Source: CAZDET01 sp964504335 | GTDB taxonomy: Bacteria > Bacteroidota > Bacteroidia > Chitinophagales > Saprospiraceae | Direction of reading: 5' to 3' | DNA: 64,000 nt | NCBI GenBank assembly: GCA_964504335.1 | Contig: CAZDET010000007.1 | Location: 62,001 to 126,000, forward strand | Shown here: positions 53,710 to 63,196 of the stretch, in pieces | Layout of the letters: each line of letters starts with the position of its first letter | Numbering within the stretch: the stretch's first letter is position 1 | Program-made: the position numbers and the translations under genes | The notes under the pieces: generated by a model | Told to the model about the DNA's origin: nothing | Database searches by the model: none | The model's input: the letters and a program-made list of their open reading frames with translations, nothing else

Positions 53710-56610
53710 TTAAGCGATTTGCCTCTTGGCGAGGGTGGAGAATAGTCCGTCTTGGGCGAGCAGTTCCTCGTAGGTGCCAGACTCGACAATTCTGCCCTGA
53801 TCGAGTACGTAAATTCGGTCGGCATTGACAATTGTACTCAGGCGATGGGCAATCACGATGCGGGTGGCCTGCAGGCGGTCGAGGCTTTCGGAGACGATGT
53901 CCTGCGTCCGGTTGTCGAGGGCGCTGGTTGCTTCGTCCATGAAGAGAATGCGCGGCTTGTGTACGATAGCGCGGGCGATCATCAATCGTTGGCGTTGGCC
54001 ACCGGAGAAGGTGTTTCCCCCTCCACCCACCACGGTGTGCATGCCCATCGGCATCTGTTCGATATCCTTCGACAGACCGGCCAGCTCGGCTGCTTCCTCC
54101 GCATCTTTCAGCGTCAGTTCTGAGTCGCCAACGATGTTGTTGAAAATACTACCTCCCATCAGAGAGCCGTTCTGTAATACCACTCCCATCTGACGGCGCA
54201 CCAATTCCTTATTGAGCGAATCAAAGGCTTGCCCGTCGTAGTAAATTGAACCTAATTCGGCCTCTTCGAATCCGAGTAGTAAGCGAAGAACGGTCGATTT
54301 ACCCGAACCGGAAGGACCGACAAAGGCAACCATTTCTCCTGGGTTGATTTTGAATGATACCTCCTTCAATACCAGTGGTTGGTCTTCTGCATAGCGAAAG
54401 GAAACGGAATTAAATTCAATTTCACCACTCAATTCGCCGGGGTCGCCATCTCCCGAGCTGGACTCCGGCGTTTCCTCCAGGATGGGTTTGAGCCGCTCGT
54501 AAATCGGAATGACATTTAACGAAGAAATCAGGCCCATGCTCATATTCAAACAATCGCCTAAAAATTGATTGAATGCCGCAATGAAGGCGATGAAGACACC
54601 AACGGAGATTAGATCGGCACTCGTGCTGCTCGCATTCTGAAAGGCCACGTAGATGAAGCTAAAGAAGAAGATATTTGTAAGCAACGGATAGGAGCCTTTG
54701 AAGGTCTCTACAAAATTCTGGTAGTTGCCAGACTTAAAACCAAGTGTTTTGAAGGAGGCAAACTTATTTGCCCAAAGGCCGAAAATGCGATTTTCGGACC
54801 CACTGACCCGGATCTTGCTGATACCAGACAGAAACTCAAATAGAAATCCTTGTAGTTCGCCCTGCTCGTCCGATATTTTTCGATCAAATCGGAGTTTGAG
54901 CAGACCGAGGGTACTTACAATTATGATCGCTAGCAGGGCCAATCCAATGCCGACCCATGCAAGTCGGGGGCTATAGTAAAACAACAGGATTATATTGACC
55001 ACTGAGAAGGTACCGCTCAAAATGGTGGTAAGTACGGTGTTTGAGATAATCTGGCGAATCGTATTGACACCCAGCGCCCGCATAGTCAGATCACCGGCGC
55101 TGAACCGGCGGTAAAACGTTACAGGCAGGCGCAGGAGATGATCCATTAATCCCGCCTGCACGGTTATATTCGATTTGGTTTCTACGCGAAGTAGCAACAA
55201 GCCCTTCACCAGGTCGAGCAGCGCCTTGACAATACCAATGACGAAAAGGATGCAGAATATTTCCAGTAGGAAGCTGCGATCTGCCTGTGGGATGACATCA
55301 TCAAAGAGAATGCCGGATAGTACCGGAGTAAGCAGGCCGATCAGGCTGCCGGCCAGAGCGGCCAAAATGATGTAGGTACCATCCAACTGGAGCCCCTTTA
55401 CCGCAAATTTCCACAGTTTTTTGATGCTGGTGATGGGTTCGTCGAAGGCATACAGAAACATATAGGCGATTGGCTCCAGCGTGACGGCTACCTCCTGCGT
55501 GACCTGCTGTACGGTTTGTGTGCGTGGGTTGTGCAGTTCGTACTCATTCGAGGAATGTTGAATCAGGGCCACTGGCTCGTTACCTTCCTGGGTAAAGGCG
55601 AGCAGGTGGCCGTTTTCCGATTTCCACCATTCTCCCCGCAGAATAACTTTGCGGATTCGCACATCAGACACTTGAGCGATCGCATTCAGCTGGCCGGAGG
55701 TATTATGTTCGTAATCGCGTATGAATTTGGGCTCCGAAAATTCGAAGCCGGATTTTTGCCCGATAATCTGGCAGGCTGCAAAAAGGGGATTAGAGGTTTT
55801 GGTGCGGAGGAATGATCGCGTTCGATCCTTTCGACGCACAATGCTCCCAAGTCCGCTCAAACCGGTCTCGAGGGCGCTTTCATCAGCGGCAATTCGCTTG
55901 TGCAGGTAAACGGCTTCTTTTTCCTTCGCGTCTAGATAGCTCGCCTTGATTTTTTCGAAAAAGTAGGCCTGCGTCCGGTGAATGGACAGCATCAGGTTGA
56001 TATCGTCTTCGACTACTGCACGGGTGTCTAGCAGCTCCATTCGAGCGGTTTTGGTAGCCTGTACCCGCAAGTCCTTCGTGATCGGTAGATAGATATTTTT
56101 GGTGCTTGCGACGGTCTCGAGCACATCGGGCTCCCCGAAAATCGCCACGGTCCCTTCTTGAAGGTTCGCCCAGCGCATTCCTCTGGAGGGATATCCTATT
56201 TCTCCCCTCCTGAGTTCTATGCTCGTTTTTTCTGCAAGGTCACGGTAAACTTTGGGGCGATTTTCTTGGTGTGTATACTGAGCGAGCGACTGCACCCAGC
56301 GTTCCAGTTTGTGGGTTAGTTGAGACTTGTCCAGGTTACCGATGAAGGATTTATGAACCTCGATGAGTTTGCTATCGGCCGAGACCGCCAGGAGTGTAAA
56401 TTCATTTGTGTCTTGATCGGTTTTTAGGCTAAAGAGAATATCTCCCTTCCTGGCGGTATAGAGAAAGGTTCTGGCACTCTGAAACGCTCCCTGAGCATCC
56501 CTTTTGACAAAGTAGACATCTACCTCGCCCGAGGCCACTACCCAGAAAGCGCTATTGCGCTCCAGGAAAAATGGACGATTGGTACCTAGTCTAATCTGTG
56601 TAGGCTTCAT
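53710..56610 (-). CDS. NHLM-type bacteriocin ABC transporter with N-terminal CNB-like domain
   Basis: The product has 966 residues. The N-terminal 110 residues have a cyclic-nucleotide-binding-like beta roll (NSAFWVVASGEVDVYFVKRD; ARKGDILFSLKTDQDTNEFT). A middle region of about 250 residues (LFAACQIIGQKSGFEFSEPK) recalls a degenerate C39 fold. Six membrane helices lie at about 420-690, and the ATPase is at about 730-960: Walker A GPSGSGKST near 763, signature SGGQRQRL, Walker B ILFMDEATSALD. The layout matches the NHLM bacteriocin-system ATP-binding transporter family (TIGR03797, from memory). It follows the peptidase-transporter gene by 8 nt, and the two probably form one exporter. Confidence 0.92.
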   Translation of the reverse strand: MKPTQIRLGTNRPFFLERNSAFWVVASGEVDVYFVKRDAQGAFQSARTFLYTARKGDILFSLKTDQDTNEFTLLAVSADSKLIEVHKSFIGNLDKSQLTHKLERWVQSLAQYTHQENRPKVYRDLAEKTSIELRRGEIGYPSRGMRWANLQEGTVAIFGEPDVLETVASTKNIYLPITKDLRVQATKTARMELLDTRAVVEDDINLMLSIHRTQAYFFEKIKASYLDAKEKEAVYLHKRIAADESALETGLSGLGSIVRRKDRTRSFLRTKTSNPLFAACQIIGQKSGFEFSEPKFIRDYEHNTSGQLNAIAQVSDVRIRKVILRGEWWKSENGHLLAFTQEGNEPVALIQHSSNEYELHNPRTQTVQQVTQEVAVTLEPIAYMFLYAFDEPITSIKKLWKFAVKGLQLDGTYIILAALAGSLIGLLTPVLSGILFDDVIPQADRSFLLEIFCILFVIGIVKALLDLVKGLLLLRVETKSNITVQAGLMDHLLRLPVTFYRRFSAGDLTMRALGVNTIRQIISNTVLTTILSGTFSVVNIILLFYYSPRLAWVGIGLALLAIIIVSTLGLLKLRFDRKISDEQGELQGFLFEFLSGISKIRVSGSENRIFGLWANKFASFKTLGFKSGNYQNFVETFKGSYPLLTNIFFFSFIYVAFQNASSTSADLISVGVFIAFIAAFNQFLGDCLNMSMGLISSLNVIPIYERLKPILEETPESSSGDGDPGELSGEIEFNSVSFRYAEDQPLVLKEVSFKINPGEMVAFVGPSGSGKSTVLRLLLGFEEAELGSIYYDGQAFDSLNKELVRRQMGVVLQNGSLMGGSIFNNIVGDSELTLKDAEEAAELAGLSKDIEQMPMGMHTVVGGGGNTFSGGQRQRLMIARAIVHKPRILFMDEATSALDNRTQDIVSESLDRLQATRIVIAHRLSTIVNADRIYVLDQGRIVESGTYEELLAQDGLFSTLAKRQIA

Positions 56611-56618
56611 GCGATGTT

Positions 56619-58805
56619 CTATTTAGAGCTGATCAATTGAGCGTAGAGTCCTTTGCGGGCTATCAAATCGTGGTGGGTGCCACGTTCTACGACCTTTCCA
56701 AATTCAAGCACGATAATTTCGTCGCAGTCGCGGATGGTGCTCAGGCGGTGCGCCACAATCAGGCAGGTGCATCCCCGCTTGCGGATGTTGTCCATAACCA
56801 TCTTTTCGGATTTGGGATCCAGGGCGCTGGTTGCCTCATCCATGATTAGGATGGACGGGTTCATGGAGAGAGAACGCGCAATCTCCAGGCGTTGCCGCTG
56901 CCCCCCGCTGAAGTTACTACCCTTTTCCGCTACCAGGCTTTCGTAGGCCCCGACCCGGGATGCGATCACGTCGTGAATGGCGGCATCTTGGGCAGCGCGT
57001 ACAATATCATTTTCACAGAGTGTCTCGTCCCAGAGGGCGATGTTTTCCTTTATCGTGCCCTGAAACATCATGATCTCCTGATCGATGACGGCCATCGAGT
57101 TATTCATTACTTCCCGTGGATGAGCCGCGCGCGGTTTCCCGTCGAACAGAACCTGTCCTTCCCAGGGCTCGTACAATCCGGAAACCAACTTGGCAATCGT
57201 TGATTTACCGCTACCGGACCCTCCCACAAGCGCCACCCGGCTGCCCGGCTCGAGCTTCATGCTAAAGTCTTCGATCAATGCGGGCATGGCGTGGGTGTAG
57301 CCAAAGGTGATCTCTTTCAATTCGACCGTACCGATTAGTTTGTGCAATTTCTCCGGGCGATGTACTACCTTTGCTTCCGGAGTAAATTCATCGGCTGATT
57401 CGTATTTCAGTACGTCGTCGATCCGATTCATATCGCCTTCCGTCTCCTGCAGCTTGCTGCCCACGGTCACTAGTTGATTGATCGGACTGATGAAGTTATT
57501 CATGAGAAAGAGGAAGGCCACGAGCATACCGATTGTCATCTCTCCGTCCATCACGCGGAGGGCACCAATGCCCATTACCAGTGTGATATTAATTGACATC
57601 AGCAGGGGCGGAATGGTATTTAAGCGGAGAGACAGCCAGCTGAGCTCCTGTTGGGCGTTCATGACCTTGGCGAGGTACCCAGACCAGGTGGCGAAAAAAT
57701 CACCTTCCCGGCCACTTGCTTTGAGCGTCTCGATCATACTGATGCCCGACATGGTGCTGCCCAGCAGCTTTCCATTCTCGTTGATTAGGCGGCGGTTACC
57801 ATCCTTCCGTGCTCGGGATACGACTTGTAGGGCAATGACATTCAGGGCTGCTACCACAATGCCGACAGACGTTAGCACCACATCATAGGTAAACATGAGT
57901 AGCGCGTAGAAGACCACCACAATCACGTTAAGGGCGGCATTGGCGAGATCGCCGCTCAGCAGGCGAGCTACTTTATCGTTGAGGCTGACGCGGTTGCCGA
58001 TTTCACCTGCATGGCGCTGCGTGAAAAACGCGATTGGTAAATGCAAGACGTGGTACAGAAACTTACTGGAAGTGGCTAGTGCGAGTTTGGTTTCCAGACG
58101 CAATAAATAATACTGCTGGATGAAAATCAATAGCGTGTTGATGATCAGTACTCCCCCCATAGCCAGCAGGAGCGGCATCACGAAATCTGCCCGGCCATTT
58201 ATGAGGTACTGATCGATGAAAATCTGGGTGAAAGAAGGAATAATCAACCCGGGGATCACTAAGAAAAGGCTGGCGAGAATGATGAAAACCAAACTCAGCC
58301 GCGAGTTGGAGATCCGGGTCTTCAGCGCACTAATCAGATTTTGTTTTTCATTTTTCTGTTCAAAGTGCTCTTCCGGCTCCATATCGATTACCACACCGGT
58401 AAACGACTCATCGAATTCCTGATAAGAAACGGTATAACGCCCCTCCGCCGGATCACTCACGTAGACCTTGTTCTTTCCGAATCCTTCCAGGACGAGAAAG
58501 TGGTTGAAATTCCAGAAGATCATGACGGGCATCCGCATCATCCTCAGCTTTTCGATTGATTTGGCGTATCCTTTCGCCTTGAGGCCATACGATCGGGCGG
58601 CCTTCACGATGTTTGTCGCTTTCAGGCCGTCTCTGGATACCCCACAGGCGATGCGAATTTTTTCCAGAGGGATATGCATGCCGTAATACCCCAAAATGAT
58701 GGCTAGCGCCGCTGCTCCGCACTCCACCGATTCCATTTGGAGAATGGTCGGGGTTTTCACGCGCTTTCCGCCTTTTTTCGATCGGTCTTTAGCCAGGATG
58801 TTCAT
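56619..58805 (-). CDS. NHLM-type peptidase-containing ABC transporter (C39 leader peptidase)
   Basis: From ATG 58805 the product has 728 residues; an ATG at 58964 would overlap the HlyD gene and adds an unlike tail. The C39 peptidase domain (about 15-150) has its catalytic Cys 29 in QMESVECGAAALAIILGYYG, His 102 in NHFLVLEGF and Asp 118 in VSDPAEGRY. The membrane domain is at about 165-440. The ATPase has Walker A GGSGSGKST near 525, SGGQRQRLEIARSLS and ILIMDEATSALD. C39 domains cut after double-Gly leaders, matching the Gly-Gly sites of the three precursors upstream. It matches the TIGR03796 type (from memory). Confidence 0.95.
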   Translation of the reverse strand: MNILAKDRSKKGGKRVKTPTILQMESVECGAAALAIILGYYGMHIPLEKIRIACGVSRDGLKATNIVKAARSYGLKAKGYAKSIEKLRMMRMPVMIFWNFNHFLVLEGFGKNKVYVSDPAEGRYTVSYQEFDESFTGVVIDMEPEEHFEQKNEKQNLISALKTRISNSRLSLVFIILASLFLVIPGLIIPSFTQIFIDQYLINGRADFVMPLLLAMGGVLIINTLLIFIQQYYLLRLETKLALATSSKFLYHVLHLPIAFFTQRHAGEIGNRVSLNDKVARLLSGDLANAALNVIVVVFYALLMFTYDVVLTSVGIVVAALNVIALQVVSRARKDGNRRLINENGKLLGSTMSGISMIETLKASGREGDFFATWSGYLAKVMNAQQELSWLSLRLNTIPPLLMSINITLVMGIGALRVMDGEMTIGMLVAFLFLMNNFISPINQLVTVGSKLQETEGDMNRIDDVLKYESADEFTPEAKVVHRPEKLHKLIGTVELKEITFGYTHAMPALIEDFSMKLEPGSRVALVGGSGSGKSTIAKLVSGLYEPWEGQVLFDGKPRAAHPREVMNNSMAVIDQEIMMFQGTIKENIALWDETLCENDIVRAAQDAAIHDVIASRVGAYESLVAEKGSNFSGGQRQRLEIARSLSMNPSILIMDEATSALDPKSEKMVMDNIRKRGCTCLIVAHRLSTIRDCDEIIVLEFGKVVERGTHHDLIARKGLYAQLISSK

Positions 58806-58831
58806 CGCATTCGGATTTGGAGGTGAGCGGA

Positions 58832-60100
58832 TCAGTAAAGCGCAAAGAATTTCTTCAAGGCGGGAATTACCATTACGATCGGAGGGGCTTCCCTTACGGT
58901 GATGTTTCCGGAGCAGGAAGTACCCGCATTGATTGCAATTTCGGGCCCACCGGAAGAGGTCCATTTATAACCACTGAAAGCCTCCGGATCTTCTTCAAAT
59001 TCTACGTATACTTCAAAGGGGGCGCCAAGTGCGAGCAGCCCCTGAACAAGCTGATCGTTCTTCATGGAGGTCATCATGCCCTGCTGCGTAACCGGAAACT
59101 CTGAAACGTAAGTCACTTTAGCCTTCATGAAGCCATGCTCCTGTGGTTGAACCGTAGAGGGAACCACGAGTGCCTCCATGCCGGCTTTGATTTTCTTACC
59201 GTCCTGTGCGGCCACGTAAAGAATGCCCCGCAACTTGTCATCTTCCTGGATATTCAACTCGTTCTTTACCTTGAATAAAGGGGTGCCCAGATTGACGACC
59301 ACGCCGTCGTCGGTCAGCACTTCCACGACCCTTCCGCTGTGAGGGCTGCGGATCTTAGAATTCGTCTCAAAGGTTTCTTCCAACTGCTCTACGCGGCGTG
59401 CTTCTTGAGCGATGCGCTGGCGAACCACCGTTAGCCGTTGCTTCAGGTCGAATTCTACGTTCAACTCCTGGGAGGTCGTCTGAACCAGCTGAGCGCGGAG
59501 TCGGTCCACCTGATTTTTTGCGGCTTCCAACTGCTGCTCGCTGGCCACCACTTGCGGATTGGTGGTAAGCCCTTTTTCCAGGAGGTCTTTTTCTATTTTG
59601 AGTTGCTGCCGCAGAAATGCCATGTTCTTTTCTTGCGATTGAATTTCCTGCTCAATTGCGGCACGCTGCTGACGAACGAGATCGTCCTGTATTTTCGCAT
59701 CCTGCGATCCGAAAGCAATGAGCTGTTGCAATTCGAATTCGCGCTCCGTTAGGGACGCTTTGGCGGCCTCGATCTGTTGGGCCAGTTCCGGCTGATCGAT
59801 CGTAGCGATTACTGCTCCTGCCTGAATCTCATCTCCTACGGATACGTTTAGTTCCACCAGTTGGCCCTGCGAGGTAGATACTACATCGTATACCTCGCCC
59901 CCCAGCAGGATACCCATGGTGGTGATTTTAGTTTTGATCCGCCCGAAAACTCCCCATCCCAATGCAGTAGTCAGGATGAGAGCGATAGTGAGCAACGCAA
60001 TCCAGGCCCGTGAGCTGGTTACCTTGATAAGTTGGTCGAGCTTTTCAGGGGTAGAAAGCTTTTCCAGAGCCGCCTTTCTAAAAAATCCTGGAGCTGACAT
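58832..60100 (-). CDS. HlyD-type membrane fusion protein of the NHLP/NHLM exporter
   Basis: The product has 422 residues: a cytoplasmic start (LEKLSTPEKLDQLIKV), one membrane helix at about 32-52 (WIALLTIALILTTALGWGVF), lipoyl-like halves (GQLVELNVSVGDEIQAGAVI; SPHSGRVVEVLTDDGVVV), and a long coiled-coil hairpin between them (about 115-260). The C-terminal beta domain holds FEVYVEFEEDPEAFSGYKWT. It bridges the inner-membrane transporters and TolC. It is followed by the peptidase transporter (26 nt) and preceded by TolC (24 nt), so it is in the same operon. Confidence 0.93.
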   Translation of the reverse strand: MSAPGFFRKAALEKLSTPEKLDQLIKVTSSRAWIALLTIALILTTALGWGVFGRIKTKITTMGILLGGEVYDVVSTSQGQLVELNVSVGDEIQAGAVIATIDQPELAQQIEAAKASLTEREFELQQLIAFGSQDAKIQDDLVRQQRAAIEQEIQSQEKNMAFLRQQLKIEKDLLEKGLTTNPQVVASEQQLEAAKNQVDRLRAQLVQTTSQELNVEFDLKQRLTVVRQRIAQEARRVEQLEETFETNSKIRSPHSGRVVEVLTDDGVVVNLGTPLFKVKNELNIQEDDKLRGILYVAAQDGKKIKAGMEALVVPSTVQPQEHGFMKAKVTYVSEFPVTQQGMMTSMKNDQLVQGLLALGAPFEVYVEFEEDPEAFSGYKWTSSGGPEIAINAGTSCSGNITVREAPPIVMVIPALKKFFALY

Positions 60101-60124
60101 ATTGTTATTTTTTAAGTATGGTCA

Positions 60125-61681
60125 TTAGTTTGTTGGAAGGGTGTAAAACACATCGAGTTGATCGGTGTCCTGGGTTTGTGGTACCAGTGTGCCGGTTTCA
60201 AAACGCAACTCGCTGATAGCCAGCGCAAATTGCTGCTGGTTTTGGACGTAGTCAAGCTGTGCGAAGGTCAGCCGCTCTTGCAGTAAAATCAAATTCAGAA
60301 GGGTGGTGAGGCCACTGCGAAATTTAATTTGTTCGTTGCTAAACACTTCCTGATAATAGGCCAAGGACTCTCGCGACTTTTTAAGCGCCTCTACGCTATT
60401 GAGAAAGTTGTTGTACGCAATGCTAACGTTGAGTTCGATGTTGCGAATTTGATTTTGAAGGGCGACTTCCTGACTGGAGTATAGTAGCTGATTGTCGCGG
60501 AGGCTAGCTTCTGCCTGATTGTTATTTACAGGGAAAAAATAAGATAGCCCAAAGCCTATCTGATAATTCCGACCTTCCCGTTGACCGAGTGCGGTGAAAA
60601 TGCGATTGAGTCCGTTGCCGTTGTCGACTCCTCCATAATTGACAAAAGAGGTGGCGTCCAGTTGGGGGCGTAAATCGTTTTTAGCGACCGATATGTTTAT
60701 CCGGGCAATTTCCAGTGCTCGCTCGAGCGCCTTTAGGTCGGCGCGATTGGCTCGTGCGATTTCGATCAGTTCGGGAAGGGTAATATCGGCAACTACCTCC
60801 TCCAGCACGGGAAACGGACTTAGGGGCAAAGTCAGAGCGGTGCTTTCCTCTTCGTCCAATCCGAGGGTACGGCCTAAATTTTGCCGGGCTGCGAAAAGTT
60901 GCTGTTTGGCCAGGATGGTTTGTCGTTCTTTGTCCTTTAGGTCTGCCTGAACTTGTAGTAAATCACCCATGGGTTTCTTCTCCGCTTCGACCAGTTCCGT
61001 TGTGATTTCGAGCACTCTGCGAACGCGGTCTTCATTCTCTTGATAGATCCCCATCATTTGTTCGGCAGTCAGGTACTGCCAGTAGCTGACCGCGGTCTCG
61101 AATACCTGTGAGGTAATGAGGAAGTCCGTGTTGAACTCCTGATTCTTCAGATTCGTGGCAGCAACACGCTCCCCTGCGGTGGCAATTTCCCTGCCATTGC
61201 CCCGCAAAAGCGGATAGCGGAACGAGAGCGTTGTGCTGGTTGCATTGTCCGGTACGTATGGCCCTATCTGCTCATTAAACACGGTGAGCGGATAGTTGTC
61301 GGCCACTCGGGTATATGCGACTTCGACCGTGGTGGTGAGGTTGGATCGAAATGTTCGCTGAAGGCCACCGGACAAGGTGAAATTATTCGTTTGAATTTGA
61401 TTTCCTACAATGGCGGTTCTTGGATCAGCTGACAGTAAATTATTTCCACTTCTGCTCCACTGCAAATCGCTAAAGAGCTGGTAATCGAACGTACTTGCCG
61501 CCGATTGTTTACCTACCTGTGCGCGGTCAGTACGTATCCGCTGCAGCTCTATTGTAGGACTTTCGCGAATGACCACCTCCGCGAGTGCGGCGAGGTCGCA
61601 GCGCAACCCGTCAGCTTGGGCGGAAAGACCAGGACTCCAACAAATAAAAAGTGAAATAGATAGTAAAATAACAACTCGCAT
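60125..61681 (-). CDS. TolC family outer-membrane efflux protein
   Basis: The product has 518 residues with a signal peptide (MRVVILLSISLFICWSPGLS). Two OEP repeats follow: LAEVVIRESPTIELQRIRTD and, in the second half, LIEIARANRADLKALERALE. Long helical pairs (NLGRTLGLDEEESTALTLPL, YNNFLNSVEALKKSRESLAY) and barrel strands (YQIGFGLSYFFPVNNNQAEA) fit the fold. It is the outer-membrane channel for the RiPP exporter encoded in the same gene run, 30 nt behind the CNB gene. Confidence 0.93.
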   Translation of the reverse strand: MRVVILLSISLFICWSPGLSAQADGLRCDLAALAEVVIRESPTIELQRIRTDRAQVGKQSAASTFDYQLFSDLQWSRSGNNLLSADPRTAIVGNQIQTNNFTLSGGLQRTFRSNLTTTVEVAYTRVADNYPLTVFNEQIGPYVPDNATSTTLSFRYPLLRGNGREIATAGERVAATNLKNQEFNTDFLITSQVFETAVSYWQYLTAEQMMGIYQENEDRVRRVLEITTELVEAEKKPMGDLLQVQADLKDKERQTILAKQQLFAARQNLGRTLGLDEEESTALTLPLSPFPVLEEVVADITLPELIEIARANRADLKALERALEIARINISVAKNDLRPQLDATSFVNYGGVDNGNGLNRIFTALGQREGRNYQIGFGLSYFFPVNNNQAEASLRDNQLLYSSQEVALQNQIRNIELNVSIAYNNFLNSVEALKKSRESLAYYQEVFSNEQIKFRSGLTTLLNLILLQERLTFAQLDYVQNQQQFALAISELRFETGTLVPQTQDTDQLDVFYTLPTN

Positions 61682-61711
61682 AGCGAAGAATTGAACGTGA
61701 AAGAATGCAGT

Positions 61712-62239
61712 CTACGCTTCGGCTAGTTTGTTCAACATTCGGCTAAAACGTGCTCCGGCCTGGCCGACCTGATTGAGTACGTTAATGTTGATTTCGTCCA
61801 CCTCTTCTTCTTGAACTTCTCCGTAGCCCAATCGGCTGGTCGTTTTACGCAGGCGATCCGACAAGAATAGCGCAATGGAATAGTAGAAGCGTGCGGCAAA
61901 TCGGGTGTCTACCTCCATATACCGCTTCACGCGCTCGAGCGGCAGCTGATAAACAGACGCATCGCGGGTAGCTACTACCGATACCGAAGGTGGACGGGCA
62001 TCCAGGAAAGACATCTCACCGACAATCTCTCCCGATTTGATGTGAGCAATCGTCATATCCGTGTGCTCTTCGGAGTAAATTTTAAATTCACCGGAAAGAA
62101 TGATGTAAATATTCTCGATGGTTTTCCCCTGCTTCACAAGGAATTCACCTTTCTTAACGTACTGTTTTGATCCGTTGTCGATCATCCATTCCAAATCTGA
62201 ATCACTCAATTGACCCAATACAAAAAGGACGCGCTTCAT
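61712..62239 (-). CDS. Cyclic-nucleotide-binding-fold protein without DNA-binding domain
   Basis: The product has 175 residues. A Crp-like beta roll spans about 10-125 (VKKGEFLVKQGKTIENIYII, LSGEFKIYSEEHTDMTIAHI). Its phosphate-binding cassette reads SGEIVGEMSFLDARPPSVSV: the Glu is kept, but the Arg after Pro in the canonical PRxAT is replaced (PPSVS), with an Arg two positions earlier, so ligand binding is possible but not assured. A helical tail (DEININVLNQVGQAGARFSR) replaces the winged helix, so it is not a transcription factor. It sits between the precursors and the exporter genes and may be an adaptor that senses a cyclic nucleotide. Confidence 0.88.
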   Translation of the reverse strand: MKRVLFVLGQLSDSDLEWMIDNGSKQYVKKGEFLVKQGKTIENIYIILSGEFKIYSEEHTDMTIAHIKSGEIVGEMSFLDARPPSVSVVATRDASVYQLPLERVKRYMEVDTRFAARFYYSIALFLSDRLRKTTSRLGYGEVQEEEVDEININVLNQVGQAGARFSRMLNKLAEA

Positions 62240-62283
62240 GGTGTAGCTGCTTTTAAAGTAAAGAGGAAGGTAAGCCGGCTGGT

Positions 62284-62315
62284 GCCCACACCTTCCGAAT
62301 AGGGAACGTGTGGGC
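62284..62315 (-). promoter_or_regulatory. Strong hairpin between the precursor genes and the export genes
   Basis: GCCCACAC and GTGTGGGC form an 8-bp stem (62284-62291 / 62308-62315), extended inside by TTCC/GGAA around a small loop. It lies 36 nt after the stop of the precursor at 62351 and 45 nt before the CNB gene. There is no T run, so full termination is unlikely; it could protect the 3' end of the precursor mRNA or lower read-through into the exporter genes. Confidence 0.5.
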
Positions 62316-62350
62316 TATTCTCAGGGCGAGGCTTTCAGGTTGTGCCTGAA

Positions 62351-62725
62351 TTAGCCCCTTGTCGGAATGAAGGGACCGGTTGAGGGCTTGGGGTAAGTGA
62401 TGATCGGCTCGAACGGCCCGCAAGGAGGAAAGTCGGGGAAGCATTCCCACACAAACTGACCACCAGCAACGGTTTCCAACTGCTCGTCGGTCAGCTCCAC
62501 CTCATCCAGGCTTGGCTGAGCCGGAAGGTTAAAGTATACATTGCCGGCATCGGTTTGGTCGGTGACGACCAGCTGCTTACCCTCGGGCAGATCGACTTTT
62601 TCGCCGGTCAGCTTTTCGATCGCCGCTACCGGATTGTTTAGCAGTTCCTGCTTGTAAGCGGGGTTGGCCCAAGCTTCGGCAACCACCTGACGGAAAACAG
62701 TTTCTTGCTTTGTAGTAGTACTCAT
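62351..62725 (-). CDS. NHLP-leader RiPP precursor peptide 1
   Basis: The product has 124 residues. The leader is nitrile-hydratase-like: FRQVVAEAWANPAYKQELLN, NPVAAIEKLTGEKVDLPEGK, LVVTDQTDAGNVYFNLP, then ELTDEQLETVAGG with the double Gly at 88-89. The predicted core is 35 residues (90-124) with 9 Pro, 2 Cys (WECF, PPCG), 3 Thr and 1 Ser, ending STGPFIPTRG. Cleavage after Gly-Gly by the C39 transporter is expected. The leader is nearly identical to that of precursor 2 but the core is unrelated, the usual pattern of RiPP families under diversification. Confidence 0.93.
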   Translation of the reverse strand: MSTTTKQETVFRQVVAEAWANPAYKQELLNNPVAAIEKLTGEKVDLPEGKQLVVTDQTDAGNVYFNLPAQPSLDEVELTDEQLETVAGGQFVWECFPDFPPCGPFEPIITYPKPSTGPFIPTRG

Positions 62726-62788
62726 TAGGTTGTGATTTTGAATTTGCGAATTGATTGAAATCGAGATGTAGCTTTGAAATGCGCTCGT

Positions 62789-63115
62789 TTATACGATAAT
62801 CGGAATGGGAATCGGAAACTTCGGAATCGGAATGAAAATGAGCGAGCAAGCACCGCCTGCTATGGCTTCCAGCTGCTCCTCGGTCAATGCTGTTTCATTT
62901 ATATCCGGTTTCACGGGCAGGTTGAAGTAAAGCGTGTCGGGATCGCTCTGATCCGTTACAACCAATTTCTTCCCTTCCGGCAGGTCCACCTTTTCGCCGG
63001 TCAGTTTTTCGATAGCGGCAACTGGGTTTTCCAATAATTCCTGCTTATAGGCGTCATCCTGCCAGGCTTCTGCCGTTACCTGACGGAATACCTGTTCCTG
63101 TTTTGTAGTACTCAT
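62789..63115 (-). CDS. NHLP-leader RiPP precursor peptide 2 (proline-rich hydrophobic core)
   Basis: The product has 108 residues with a leader nearly identical to precursor 1 (FRQVTAEAWQDDAYKQELLE, NPVAAIEKLTGEKVDLPEGK) and a double Gly at 87-88 (EQLEAIAGG). The core is only 20 residues: ACSLIFIPIPKFPIPIPIIV. It has alternating Ile/Pro with a single Cys-Ser pair at the start and one Lys. With one Ser next to the only Cys, a normal lanthionine ring is unlikely. A strong terminator-like palindrome (63210-63233) lies upstream, so this gene probably has its own promoter; TATTTTTA (63156-63163, minus) is a weak candidate -7 box. Confidence 0.93.
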   Translation of the reverse strand: MSTTKQEQVFRQVTAEAWQDDAYKQELLENPVAAIEKLTGEKVDLPEGKKLVVTDQSDPDTLYFNLPVKPDINETALTEEQLEAIAGGACSLIFIPIPKFPIPIPIIV

Positions 63116-63196
63116 GATGGAAGTTTTGAGTATCCTGTAAGGTCGTTTTCGTGAATAAAAATAAGGGGGTGGCCCCGGTCAGAATTGCCAATTAAA

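Noticed and set aside
62253..62450. 65-codon minus-strand frame between precursor 1 and the CNB gene as a fourth precursor
   Set aside because: It overlaps the core of precursor 1 in another frame and has no NHLP leader or double Gly.
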